Positions 43,684-53,527 of a stretch of DNA of 64,000 nt are shown here, one piece after another; positions within the stretch are counted from its first letter, which is position 1, and each line of letters starts with the position of its first letter. This DNA is from Microlunatus kandeliicorticis. Lineage in GTDB: Bacteria; Actinomycetota; Actinomycetes; Propionibacteriales; Propionibacteriaceae. A model generated the notes under the pieces. The model did no database searches and was not told the origin of the DNA. It saw only the letters and a list, made by a program, of their open reading frames with translations. The stretch lies in assembly GCF_014137855.1 (NCBI RefSeq), contig NZ_JACGWT010000005.1, forward strand, positions 62,001 to 126,000, given 5' to 3'. Made by a program: the position numbers and the translations under genes.

Positions 43684-45204
43684 TCAGACGCAGCCGCGGG
43701 CCGGTGGCAGTGGGGCCGGAACACCGACGGACGGCATCCCCAGACCGACGGCCGCCGACGGCGCGACCTCGCCGCGCTCGCGGGCCTCCCAGGCGTCGCC
43801 GCCGCGGGTCCGGCGGAGCGTCAGCAGCCCGTCGTCGGCGTTGAGATGGTGCGGTGCGGCGTGGGTGACCACGACCTCGGCGACGTCGCCGGGACGCGGC
43901 CGCGCCGTCGGGTCGTCGGGGACCCGGACGTGCACCAGCCGGTTGTCGCGGGCCCGGCCCGACATCCGCCGGGTCGCCCCGTCCTTGCGTCCCTCGCCGT
44001 CGGCGAACATCACCTCGACCCGCCGGCCGACCTGGGTGCGGTTCTCCGCCCAGGCGATCTCCTCGACCAGCGCGACCAATCGCTCGTAGCGCTCCTGGAC
44101 GACCGCCTTGGGGATCTGGTCGGGCATGGTGGCCGCCGGCGTGCCCGGGCGGATCGAGTACTGGAAGGTGAACGCCGCGCTGAACCGGGCCTCGCGGACG
44201 ACGTCCAGGGTGGCCCGGAAGTCCTCCTCGGTCTCCCCCGGGAACCCGACGATGATGTCGGTGGTGATCGCGGCGTCCGGCAGCGCGTCGCGGACGTCGG
44301 CGATGATCCGGAGGTAGCGCTCCTGCCGGTAGGAGCGGCGCATCGCCCGGAGCACCGCGTCCGAACCGGACTGCAGCGGCATGTGCAGCTGCGGCATCAC
44401 GTTCGGGGTCTCGGCCATCGCGGCGATCACGTCGGCGGTGAAGTCCTTGGGGTGCGGCGAGGTGAACCGGACCCGCTCCAACCCCTCGATGCCGCCGCAG
44501 GCGCGGAGCAGCTTGGCGAAGGCGCCGCGGTCGCCGAAGTCGACCCCGTAGGCGTTGACGTTCTGGCCGAGCAGGGTGATCTCCTGGACACCCTCGGCGA
44601 CCAGCATCTCGATCTCGGCGAGGACGTCACCGGGCCGGCGGTCGTTCTCCTTGCCGCGCAGCGCCGGGACGATGCAGAAGGTGCAGGTGTTGTTGCAGCC
44701 GACGCTGATCGAGACCCAGGCCGAGTAGGGCGAGTCGCGCCGGGTCGGCAGCGTCGAGGGGAACCGCTCGAGCGACTCGGCGATCTCGACCTGCGCCTCC
44801 TGTTGGATCCGGGCCCGTTCGAGCAGGGTGGGCAGCGCACCGAGGTTGTGGGTCCCGAAGACGACGTCCACCCAGGGCGCCCGGCGGGTGATCTCGCCGC
44901 GGTCCTTCTGGGCCAGGCAGCCGCCGACGGCGATCTGCATGTCCGGTCGGGCCAGCTTGGTCTGCCGCAGGTGGCCGAGGTTGCCGTACAGCTTGTTGTC
45001 GGCGTTCTCCCGGACCGCGCAGGTGTTGAACACCACGACGTCGGCGTCCTCGCCCTCGGCGCGGGCGTAACCGGCCTGCTCGAGCAGCCCGGCGAGCCGT
45101 TCGGAGTCGTGGACGTTCATCTGGCAGCCGTGGGTGCGGATCGCGTAGGTGCGCGCGCCGGCCACCGACTGCTCGTGCGCGGTGTCGAGGGTGGTGCTGG
45201 ACAT
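43684..45204 (-). CDS. miaB: tRNA-2-methylthio-N6-dimethylallyladenosine synthase
   Basis: The 506-residue radical-SAM methylthiotransferase acts on i6A37 made by MiaA. The N-terminal cluster Cys are Cys27 (HGCQMN), Cys62 (NTCAVRE) and Cys96 (GGCLAQ). The radical-SAM cluster is Cys170, Cys174 and Cys177 (CNNTCTFC). A TRAM domain follows ([25 protein letters not shown]). The final 60 residues are an Ala/Pro-rich extension. ATG at 45204 lies eight bases after TAGGCT (45213-45218), a leaderless start. Confidence 0.96.
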   Translation of the reverse strand: MSSTTLDTAHEQSVAGARTYAIRTHGCQMNVHDSERLAGLLEQAGYARAEGEDADVVVFNTCAVRENADNKLYGNLGHLRQTKLARPDMQIAVGGCLAQKDRGEITRRAPWVDVVFGTHNLGALPTLLERARIQQEAQVEIAESLERFPSTLPTRRDSPYSAWVSISVGCNNTCTFCIVPALRGKENDRRPGDVLAEIEMLVAEGVQEITLLGQNVNAYGVDFGDRGAFAKLLRACGGIEGLERVRFTSPHPKDFTADVIAAMAETPNVMPQLHMPLQSGSDAVLRAMRRSYRQERYLRIIADVRDALPDAAITTDIIVGFPGETEEDFRATLDVVREARFSAAFTFQYSIRPGTPAATMPDQIPKAVVQERYERLVALVEEIAWAENRTQVGRRVEVMFADGEGRKDGATRRMSGRARDNRLVHVRVPDDPTARPRPGDVAEVVVTHAAPHHLNADDGLLTLRRTRGGDAWEARERGEVAPSAAVGLGMPSVGVPAPLPPARGCV

Positions 45205-45272
45205 GATGGGTCAGCCTAGACCGGCGCGACGTGCGCGCCGGGGTCCGCGACCGGCGTCGATACGCTGCCGAC

Positions 45273-46202
45273 GTGTCCGAGACCAGCAGCCCGTCCGACC
45301 GTCCGGTGTTCCCGACCGGCGTGCAGTACGAGATCTCCGGCGGCGGCTACCGGGCGGTGGTCACCGAGCTCGGGGCGACGCTCCGGTTGCTCCAGTACGA
45401 GGGCCGCGACCTGATCCACGGGTTCGGGCCGGACGAGACGATCGGGGGCGGGCGGGGCCAGCAGCTGATCCCCTGGCCGAACCGGATCCGCGACGGCCGC
45501 TACACCTTCGACGGCACCACCCAGCAGCTGCCGCTGGCCGAGCCGGACCGGCAGAACGCGATGCACGGGCTGGTGCGCTGGACCGGCTGGCGCCTGGTGA
45601 GCCACGAGCCGAGCTCGGTGACCCTGCAGGTGACGGTGTTCCCGCAGAAGGGGTGGCCGACCGTGCTCGACTGCACCCTCAGCTACCGGCTGTCGGCCGG
45701 CGGGCTCGAGGTCGACGTCGAGGCGCGGAACGTCGGCGCCCACCGCGCCCCGTTCGGGTACGGCGCGCACCCGTACCTGACCGCGGGCGAGGCCGACGTC
45801 TCCGAGCTCGAGCTCGTCGTCCCCGCTGCCCGCCGGCTGAGGGTGGACGACCGGATGCTCCCGGTCGAACTGGTCGAGGTCGACGACGCGGACGGTTTCC
45901 GCACCCCGCGCCGGGTCGGTGACACCGACCTCGACACCGCCTTCACCGGCCTGGACCGCGGGCCCGACGGCCGCTGGCGGGTCAGCATCACCGGCGGCGA
46001 CCGCCGCACCACGCTCTGGGCGGACGAGAACCACCGCTGGACCCAGGTCTTCACCGGCAACGCCGACCGCACCGGCGGTCTGGCGGTGGAGCCGATGACC
46101 TGCGGCCCGGACGCCTTCAACGACGGTCCGACCAGCGACGGCCTGGTGGTGCTGGAGCCCGGCGCCGCCTGTCGCGGCCGCTGGGGCATCTACGCCGGCT
46201 GA
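45273..46202 (+). CDS. Aldose 1-epimerase family protein
   Basis: The 309-residue galactose-mutarotase-fold enzyme interconverts sugar anomers. Seen motifs are PWPNRIRDGRYTFDG, NAMHGLVRWTGW (catalytic His region), FGYGAHPYL (second His) and LAVEPMTCGPDAFN with the catalytic Glu. GTG at 45273 lies six bases after TACGCT (45261-45266), a leaderless start. It is divergent from miaB with only 68 bases between them. Confidence 0.9.
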   Translation: MSETSSPSDRPVFPTGVQYEISGGGYRAVVTELGATLRLLQYEGRDLIHGFGPDETIGGGRGQQLIPWPNRIRDGRYTFDGTTQQLPLAEPDRQNAMHGLVRWTGWRLVSHEPSSVTLQVTVFPQKGWPTVLDCTLSYRLSAGGLEVDVEARNVGAHRAPFGYGAHPYLTAGEADVSELELVVPAARRLRVDDRMLPVELVEVDDADGFRTPRRVGDTDLDTAFTGLDRGPDGRWRVSITGGDRRTTLWADENHRWTQVFTGNADRTGGLAVEPMTCGPDAFNDGPTSDGLVVLEPGAACRGRWGIYAG

Positions 46203-46272
46203 GCGCCCTGGGTCCCACCCACGCGTCCGAGCCTTCGCCCACCCCGTGCCCTGAGCCCCCACCCGTCCCGAG

Positions 46273-46291
46273 CCCTGAGCCTGTCGAAGGG
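46273..46291. repeat. Single CCCTGAGCCTGTCGAAGGG element
   Basis: One full copy of the dispersed element lies between the epimerase and gluA genes, with a degenerate partial copy just upstream (near 46249). Confidence 0.85.
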
Positions 46292-46360
46292 CACAGAGCG
46301 GTCCGCACGGCACAGCCGCCGGGTCCGGTGCCGAGACGGCCGGTCGGATAGCCTCCGGTC

Positions 46361-47140
<780 letters not shown>

Positions 47141-47156
47141 GCCGGGCCGGCGCGCC

Positions 47157-49073
47157 TCAGCGGGCCGTCTCGACCGCCCGCGACTCGCGGACCACGGTGA
47201 CCCGGATCTGCCCGGGATAGGTGAGTTCCTCCTCGACCTGCTTGACGATGTCGCGGGCCAGCACCTGGGCGGCGATGTCGTCGACCACGTCGGGGGTGAC
47301 CATCACCCGGACCTCGCGGCCGGCCTGCATGGCGAAGACCTTCTCGACGCCCTCGTGGGCCAGCGCGATCTCCTCGAGCCGCTCGAGCCGTTGGACGTAG
47401 GCCTCGAGGCTCTCGCGGCGAGCGCCCGGCCGGCTCCCGCTGATCGCGTCCGCGGCCTGGGTGAGCACCGCCTCGACGGTGTGCGGCTCGACCTCGTTGT
47501 GGTGAGCCTCGATGGCGTGGACGACGTCGGGGTGCTCGCCGTACTTGCGGGCCAGGTCGGCGCCGATCAGCGCGTGCGACCCCTCGACCTCGTGGGTCAG
47601 CGCCTTGCCGATGTCGTGCAGGAAGGCTGACCGCTTGCACAGCGCGACGTCGAGCCCGAGCTCGGCGGCCATCATCCCGGCCAGGTGCGCGCACTCGACC
47701 GAGTGCCGCAGCACGTTCTGCCCGTAGGAGGTGCGGTAGCGCAGGGTGCCGAGCACGGTGACCAGCTCGGGGTGGAGGTCGGTGATCCCGACCTCGGCCA
47801 GCGCGTCCTCGGCGGCGCGGAGACAGCGCTCGGCGATCTTGGCCTTGCTCCGCTCGTGCACCTCCTCGATCCGCACCGGGTGGATCCGGCCGTCCTCGAT
47901 CAGCTCGGTCAGGGTGATCCGGGCCGCCTCGCGGCGGACCGGGTCGAAGCAGGACAGCAGCACGCTCTCCGGGGTGTCGTCGATCAGCACGTTGACCCCG
48001 GTCACCTGCTCGAACGAGCGGATGTTGCGGCCCTCGCGGCCGATGATCCGGCCCTTCATCTCGTCGCTGGGCAGGTGGATCGCCGCCACCACCGACTCGG
48101 AGGTCTGCTCGGAGGCCAGCCGCTGGATCGCGCCGACCAGGATCGACCGGGCACGCTGCTCGGCCTCGCGCTGGGCGGTGCTCTCGATGTCGCGGGCCAG
48201 GATCACCGCGTGTCGCTTGGCCTCCTGCTCGACCGCGGTCACCAGCTCGGCCCGGGCCTGGTCGGCGGTCAGGCCGGCCACCCGTTCGAGCTCGTGGATC
48301 CGGGCGGCCTCGGCCTGGGCGGCCGCCTCCGCCTGCTCGGCGAGCTCGGTGCGGCTCTCGTCGAGTTCTTGGAGCTTCTGGTGGACGAGGTGGGTCTCGG
48401 CGTCGAGCCGGTGCTCGCGGTCGGCGACCCGCTGCTCACGCCGCTCGAGGTCGAGCCGGGTCTGCCGCGCCTCGGCCTGCTGCCGGGTGAGCTCCTGCTC
48501 GGTCTGGTCGCGGTGCTCCTGGGCCTCCTTGAGCGCGGCCTCGGCTCGGGCGCGGAGTCGCTTGCGGTACTTGTCGGCCTCGGCGCGGATCTCCTCGGCC
48601 CGCTGCTCGGCGTCGGCCACCAGCTCGGAGGAGCCGTCCGACGACAAATTGGCCATGGAGCGCCCCGGGGCGGGATCGGTCACGGGTCGCGCGGTCCCGG
48701 CCGCGGACGACGCCACACCCAGGACCGCGGTCGCCCCCTGGGTGGTGGCAGCCGAACCGGGGGCGGCCGGATCAGGATCGACGGGATCGGCGTCGGCGGC
48801 GCGACTGGCCGATCCGGGCCGCGACTGGCTCGCCGACGAGACGGCGGACGGGCCGAGTGGGGCCGACGGGCGCGTCGAGCCCGCGGCGGACGTACGGCTC
48901 CCGGCGTCGCCGTCACGACCCGTCGACGCACTCGTCGCCGACGGACGGGGCTCAGCGACGGGGGCGCTGCGGCGGCGGAGCCGCAGCAGGACGGCGGCAG
49001 CGATCACCACCAGGACGACGAGCAGGACGGCGACGACGATCAGCAGCACCGCGACGGCAGCGGGGTCCAACAT
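47157..49073 (-). CDS. rny: Ribonuclease Y
   Basis: The 638-residue membrane-anchored endoribonuclease starts mRNA decay. It has an N-terminal membrane helix (AVLLIVVAVLLVVLVVIAAA), then a Ser/Ala/Pro-rich linker (about residues 36-148), a long coiled coil (about 150-300), a KH domain (MKGRIIGREGRNIRSFEQVTG) and an HD domain (LRHSVECAHLAGMM, FLHDIGKAL). Typical RNase Y proteins are about 520 residues and lack the linker. ATG at 49073 has GGAGAGAG upstream. A promoter at 49455-49483 predicts a leader of about 375 bases. Confidence 0.93.
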   Translation of the reverse strand: MLDPAAVAVLLIVVAVLLVVLVVIAAAVLLRLRRRSAPVAEPRPSATSASTGRDGDAGSRTSAAGSTRPSAPLGPSAVSSASQSRPGSASRAADADPVDPDPAAPGSAATTQGATAVLGVASSAAGTARPVTDPAPGRSMANLSSDGSSELVADAEQRAEEIRAEADKYRKRLRARAEAALKEAQEHRDQTEQELTRQQAEARQTRLDLERREQRVADREHRLDAETHLVHQKLQELDESRTELAEQAEAAAQAEAARIHELERVAGLTADQARAELVTAVEQEAKRHAVILARDIESTAQREAEQRARSILVGAIQRLASEQTSESVVAAIHLPSDEMKGRIIGREGRNIRSFEQVTGVNVLIDDTPESVLLSCFDPVRREAARITLTELIEDGRIHPVRIEEVHERSKAKIAERCLRAAEDALAEVGITDLHPELVTVLGTLRYRTSYGQNVLRHSVECAHLAGMMAAELGLDVALCKRSAFLHDIGKALTHEVEGSHALIGADLARKYGEHPDVVHAIEAHHNEVEPHTVEAVLTQAADAISGSRPGARRESLEAYVQRLERLEEIALAHEGVEKVFAMQAGREVRVMVTPDVVDDIAAQVLARDIVKQVEEELTYPGQIRVTVVRESRAVETAR

Positions 49074-49454
49074 GCGCGCTCTCCTCTCCGGCCCGGCCGG
49101 GCCTCCGAGAGGGTCCACCACGACCGCCGGCCCGCGTCCCGGCGGGTGGCGACGTCCGACGACGTGTCCGTGCAGGCGGGTGTGCCTACGACTTCAGCGC
49201 GTGCTCCTCGTGCTCCGGACGGCGGACGACGAGCGTCCGGCCGACGGGTCGACCGGCCACGCCCGTGTCGCGTCGTCGGTTCTTCGGTGTCTCGATCCGA
49301 TCCCGGGACGGGGATTCGGTGCCCTCGCCCCACCGGGATCGTGGTTCGTTCTGGCTGGTGCTGCGTCGTGCGTATGCGGTGGTGGTCCGGGCCGGGGCCC
49401 GGCTGTGTGTCATATCGGTGAACGGCCTGTGGCCGTGGTGTAACCCTCATGGGC

Positions 49455-49483
49455 AGAGTAGGTGCGCCTCTCAGGGTGGTCAA
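49455..49483 (-). promoter_or_regulatory. Strong sigma-70 promoter far upstream of rny
   Basis: Minus strand: -35 TTGACC (49478-49483), 17 bases, -10 TACTCT (49455-49460). This is the closest match to the TTGACA-type consensus seen in the window. The 49074-49454 stretch between it and rny holds no convincing gene; it may be a long 5' leader. Confidence 0.6.
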
Positions 49484-49557
49484 GGAACCCCCGCCCGTCC
49501 GGCAGGCGCGGCACACCCGTGACGCGCGTCCGTCCGGACGTAAGCAGCCGGTCGCAG

Positions 49558-49717
49558 GCTTCGACAGGCTCAGCCAGCGTCACGCGCGGGCTTCGACAGG
49601 CTCAGCCAGCGTCGCGCGCCGGCTTCGACAGGCTCAACCGCCGTCGCGCGCAGGCATCGACAGCCTCAACCGCCGCCACACACGGGCTTCGACGGGCTCC
49701 GCCGACGGACGGCCGTC
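49558..49717. repeat. Tandem array of five 32-bp units ending at the recX stop codon
   Basis: Units start at 49558, 49590, 49622, 49654 and 49686, each exactly 32 bases long. They begin GCTTCGACAGGCTCAG (units 1-2), with increasing divergence in units 3-5. The second half of each unit (for example CCAGCGTCGCGCGCCG) is also conserved, so these are true tandem repeats, not repeats with unrelated spacers. Unit 5 overlaps the recX TGA (49716-49718). Confidence 0.9.
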
Positions 49718-50516
49718 AGGGAGTGTCGAGGCTGTCGTCGGCATTGGGGTCGAGCGCCTCGGCGAGGGCACGGCGGGTGACGTCGGACCCGAAGCCGCGG
49801 CGGGCGAGCGCGCCGGCCACCCGGCGGCGTCGGACCACCGGGTCGAGCCCGGCCGTGGTGCGCGCCTTCTTGCGGGCCAGCGCAAGCGCGGCGTCGTACT
49901 CGTCCTCCGGCTCGACCTGTTCGAGCGCGCCGTCGATCTGCTCGCGGTCGACGCCCTTGCGGACCAGCTCCTGCCGGAGCGCCGTCTTCGAGAGGTGGCG
50001 GCGCGACTGGCGACTGGTCACCCACGACTCGGCGAACGCCGCGTCGTCGACCAGACCGACTTCGGTCATCCGGTCGAGCACCCGGTCCCCCACCTCGTCG
50101 GGGACGTTGCGCTTGCGGAGGGCCTCGGCGAGCTCGTGGCGGCTGCGGGCCTGCGCGGTCAGCTTGGTCAGCACGATGGTCCGAGCCAGCGACTCCGGAT
50201 CCGCCTCGGGCCCGAGGTCCCGGTCTCCGGTCGGCTCGCGGTCCCGGCCGTCGCGTCGCTCCCGCCGGCGGGAGCCGTGCGAACCGGAGCGACTCCCCCG
50301 GTCGTTACGACCTCCTCGACCGCGCTCACCGGTCCGGTTCCCCCGATCTCCGAACCCGTCGCGACCGTCGGCCTGCTCGCGTCGGGTCTCGGCGCGGTCA
50401 CCCTCCGGCGCGCCTCCGCCCCGGCGGGCCCGGATGCTCTGGAGGCTGCCCCGGCGCGAGCCAGCGGTCGGGTCGAGCCCACCGCCGTCGGAATCACCGC
50501 GGGCGATCCGCTCCAT
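49716..50516 (-). CDS. recX: Regulatory protein RecX
   Basis: The 266-residue product inhibits RecA filament growth and recombinase activity. The RecX domain starts near residue 108 (SLARTIVLTKLTAQARSRHELAEALRKRNVPDEV) with its three-helix repeats and ends in VRRRRVAGALARRGFGSDVTRRALAEAL. Residues 1-105 are Arg/Gly/Asp-rich and disordered. ATG at 50516 is the first ordinary start, but the frame is open with coding-like codons (EVEALAER just before it) back to a CTG overlapping the recA stop (50700-50702). The true N-terminus may be longer. Confidence 0.88.
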   Translation of the reverse strand: MERIARGDSDGGGLDPTAGSRRGSLQSIRARRGGGAPEGDRAETRREQADGRDGFGDRGNRTGERGRGGRNDRGSRSGSHGSRRRERRDGRDREPTGDRDLGPEADPESLARTIVLTKLTAQARSRHELAEALRKRNVPDEVGDRVLDRMTEVGLVDDAAFAESWVTSRQSRRHLSKTALRQELVRKGVDREQIDGALEQVEPEDEYDAALALARKKARTTAGLDPVVRRRRVAGALARRGFGSDVTRRALAEALDPNADDSLDTP

Positions 50517-50698
50517 CCGTTCGGCGAGCGCCTCGACCTCGGCCCGGCTGGGCTGCGGGCGCCGGCGTGGCGGTGCGTTCGTGCCTCGGTCGGCTGTGCC
50601 CCGGTCGGTGGTGCCTCGGTCGGCGGGCGGAGCCGGAGCCGGCCCGGGCTCGCCGGAGCGAGCACGGGCCGGGACGCCGTCGGTCGACCGGAAGAGGG

Positions 50699-51745
<1,047 letters not shown>

Positions 51746-51820
51746 GATTCGTCCTCTCCTCAGGCCCCTGGCGGACCTGTCTTCTCGCTTGCTCGGATGT
51801 TGTCGTCGACGTCTGCTCGT

Positions 51821-51843
51821 ACGTTAGGTGTCGGCTCCGACAT
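51821..51843 (-). promoter_or_regulatory. recA LexA-independent (RecA-NDp/PafBC-type) promoter candidate
   Basis: Minus strand: ATGTCGGAG, eight bases, TAACGT. This matches TTGTCRGTG-N8-TAnnnT, the promoter form of the LexA-independent damage response in mycobacteria, at seven of nine upstream positions with exact spacing. Confidence 0.55.
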
Positions 51844-51908
51844 CGAGCCGGTGCAGCGCGAACCCTGTGGACAGTGCTCCGGAGGCCGTCGCTGCAGTGG
51901 ACAACTTA

Positions 51909-51924
51909 CCGAACAGACGTTCGA
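51909..51924 (-). promoter_or_regulatory. LexA box upstream of recA
   Basis: CCGAACAGACGTTCGA has intact GAAC and GTTC half sites and one change from TCGAACNNNNGTTCGA. It lies 164 bases before the recA ATG. TAAGTT follows it directly on the minus strand and could be the -10 of the LexA-controlled promoter. Confidence 0.8.
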
Positions 51925-52018
51925 AGCGGACCCGACACGCCGAGCGACCGGCGATCCGGCCGGAGCCGGACCGGGACCGGGCGCGCGAGGGAATCCGGAC
52001 GAGGTCCGGGCAGCCCGT

Positions 52019-53347
52019 TCAGGCGGTGCGCGGCTCGCGGAGCAGCCGGATCGGGATCAGCGCCAGCAGGCAGATCGCGGCGATCACCAGGTAGTGGACG
52101 ACGAACCCGGCGTGCTGTACCAGCACCCCGGCCACCGGGGCCGCGACCAGGCCGGAGAGCCCCAGCCCGATCCCGATCATGATGCCCAGGCCGGAGGAGG
52201 CGCCCTCGGGGACGGTGTCGATGATCGCCGCGTACATCACCGGAAACGGCGAGTTCCGCACCAGGCCCCAGGCGATCAGGATGACCCAGGCCGACACCGG
52301 ACCGTGGATCAGCACCATGGCCGCGACCGCCACCGCCCAGCCGACCGCGAGGATGCCCAGGCTGAACTTGCGGCCGCGGTGGTCGGAGACGGTGCCCCAG
52401 ACGATCTGGCCGATCCAGCCGGTGATCCCCGAGGCCCCGGAGACGGTGACCGCGGTGGCCAGGTCCATCCCCGCCTCGCGGGTGAGTTGGACGGTGAGGA
52501 AGGCGGTGACCCCGGACTCGGCCCAGAGGAAGAGGAAGTTGGCGAGCACCATCAGCCGGACGTTCCGCTCGGCCAGCGCGGTGCGGACCGCCGCCGCGGC
52601 GCTGCGCAGCGGGTGCCGCTCGCGGTCGCCGGCGACCTCGTTCTCCTCGAGCGACGGCGTCAGGTCGTGCTCGCGCATCCAGGTGTTCGCCGCCCGGAGG
52701 TTGCGCCGCCGGGCCAGCACGATCTGGACGACGACGATCGGCACCGCGATCAGCGGGATGAACAGGAACGCCCCGCGCCAGCCGGAGACGGCCACGGTGG
52801 CGCCGATCAGCAGCAGCCCGACGAACTGGCCGATCGGGAAACCGGTGTGGTGGGTGCCCACGGCGAAGCCGCGGTTCTCCTTCTGCCACCACTCCCCGAC
52901 CATCGTCACGTTGACCGGTTCCATGCCGCCGGTGCCGATGCCCATCACCACCCGGAGCACGTGCAGCTGACCGAGCGTCCGCGAGAAGGCGGTGAGCACC
53001 GAGGACACCACCACGATGGCCACCGCGACCGCCCAGGCCCAGGCCCGGCGCACGCCGCGTCCCAGCGAGTCGCCGAAGACGCCGATCAACAGCCCGCCGA
53101 TGGCGGTGCCGGCGAAGCTCAGCCCGACCAGGAAGCCGCCCGCAGCGTCGTCGAGCCGGAACTCCTGCTGGATCCCCGGCAGCACCGCCGGCAGGATCGC
53201 CCGGTCGATCGACGTGATCAGCACCGCTCCGGTGGTCACGGCGAGCATCACCCAGGAGATCGGGTGCGCGCGCGGGATGAACCGGAGCAGTCCCGGCCGG
53301 CCCGAGTCGGCAGGGGAACGCGGTGCGGCCGTGGGGTCGCTGGTCAT
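52019..53347 (-). CDS. MFS transporter (anion:cation symporter type)
   Basis: The 442-residue permease has about twelve membrane segments in two halves. The first half has GDSLGRGVRRAWAWA, the loop-2 MFS signature region. VMGIGTGGMEPVNVTMVGEWWQKENRG resembles sialate/hexuronate-type symporters, and TVSDHRGRKFSLG repeats the signature in the second half. The substrate is likely an organic acid. ATG at 53347 has GAGAGG upstream. It is divergent from the aldehyde dehydrogenase gene, perhaps its metabolic partner. Confidence 0.85.
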   Translation of the reverse strand: MTSDPTAAPRSPADSGRPGLLRFIPRAHPISWVMLAVTTGAVLITSIDRAILPAVLPGIQQEFRLDDAAGGFLVGLSFAGTAIGGLLIGVFGDSLGRGVRRAWAWAVAVAIVVVSSVLTAFSRTLGQLHVLRVVMGIGTGGMEPVNVTMVGEWWQKENRGFAVGTHHTGFPIGQFVGLLLIGATVAVSGWRGAFLFIPLIAVPIVVVQIVLARRRNLRAANTWMREHDLTPSLEENEVAGDRERHPLRSAAAAVRTALAERNVRLMVLANFLFLWAESGVTAFLTVQLTREAGMDLATAVTVSGASGITGWIGQIVWGTVSDHRGRKFSLGILAVGWAVAVAAMVLIHGPVSAWVILIAWGLVRNSPFPVMYAAIIDTVPEGASSGLGIMIGIGLGLSGLVAAPVAGVLVQHAGFVVHYLVIAAICLLALIPIRLLREPRTA

Positions 53348-53527
53348 GTGATCGGCCTCTCGTCGTCGAGAACGCGTGCAGGCCGACGCTAGCCACCCGC
53401 TCTCCGCGCCCGGCGGCGGGTCGGGGGGACGCCGGGGCACGGCGGCAGGAGCGGGCAGGGCTAGCGTGGCCGGCGACCCGACGGCGGACCGCCGCGGTGC
53501 TCGTCAGGACCGGGAGGACGTGGAGCG

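Noticed and set aside
49189-49460. Small genes in the rny leader (minus strand)
   Set aside because: The frames are Arg/Pro/Thr-rich, lack ribosome-binding sites and have no recognisable family. A 5' leader is the simpler reading, although an ATG four bases after the -10 cannot be fully excluded.
49558-49717. CRISPR array
   Set aside because: The whole 32-base unit is repeated, so there are no unique spacers between constant repeats, and no cas genes are present.
50168-50665. Alternative 165-residue frame opposite the recX N-terminus
   Set aside because: It lies in another frame over the recX coding region and shows only Arg/Pro/Ser-rich shadow composition; the RecX domain is unmistakable in the chosen frame.
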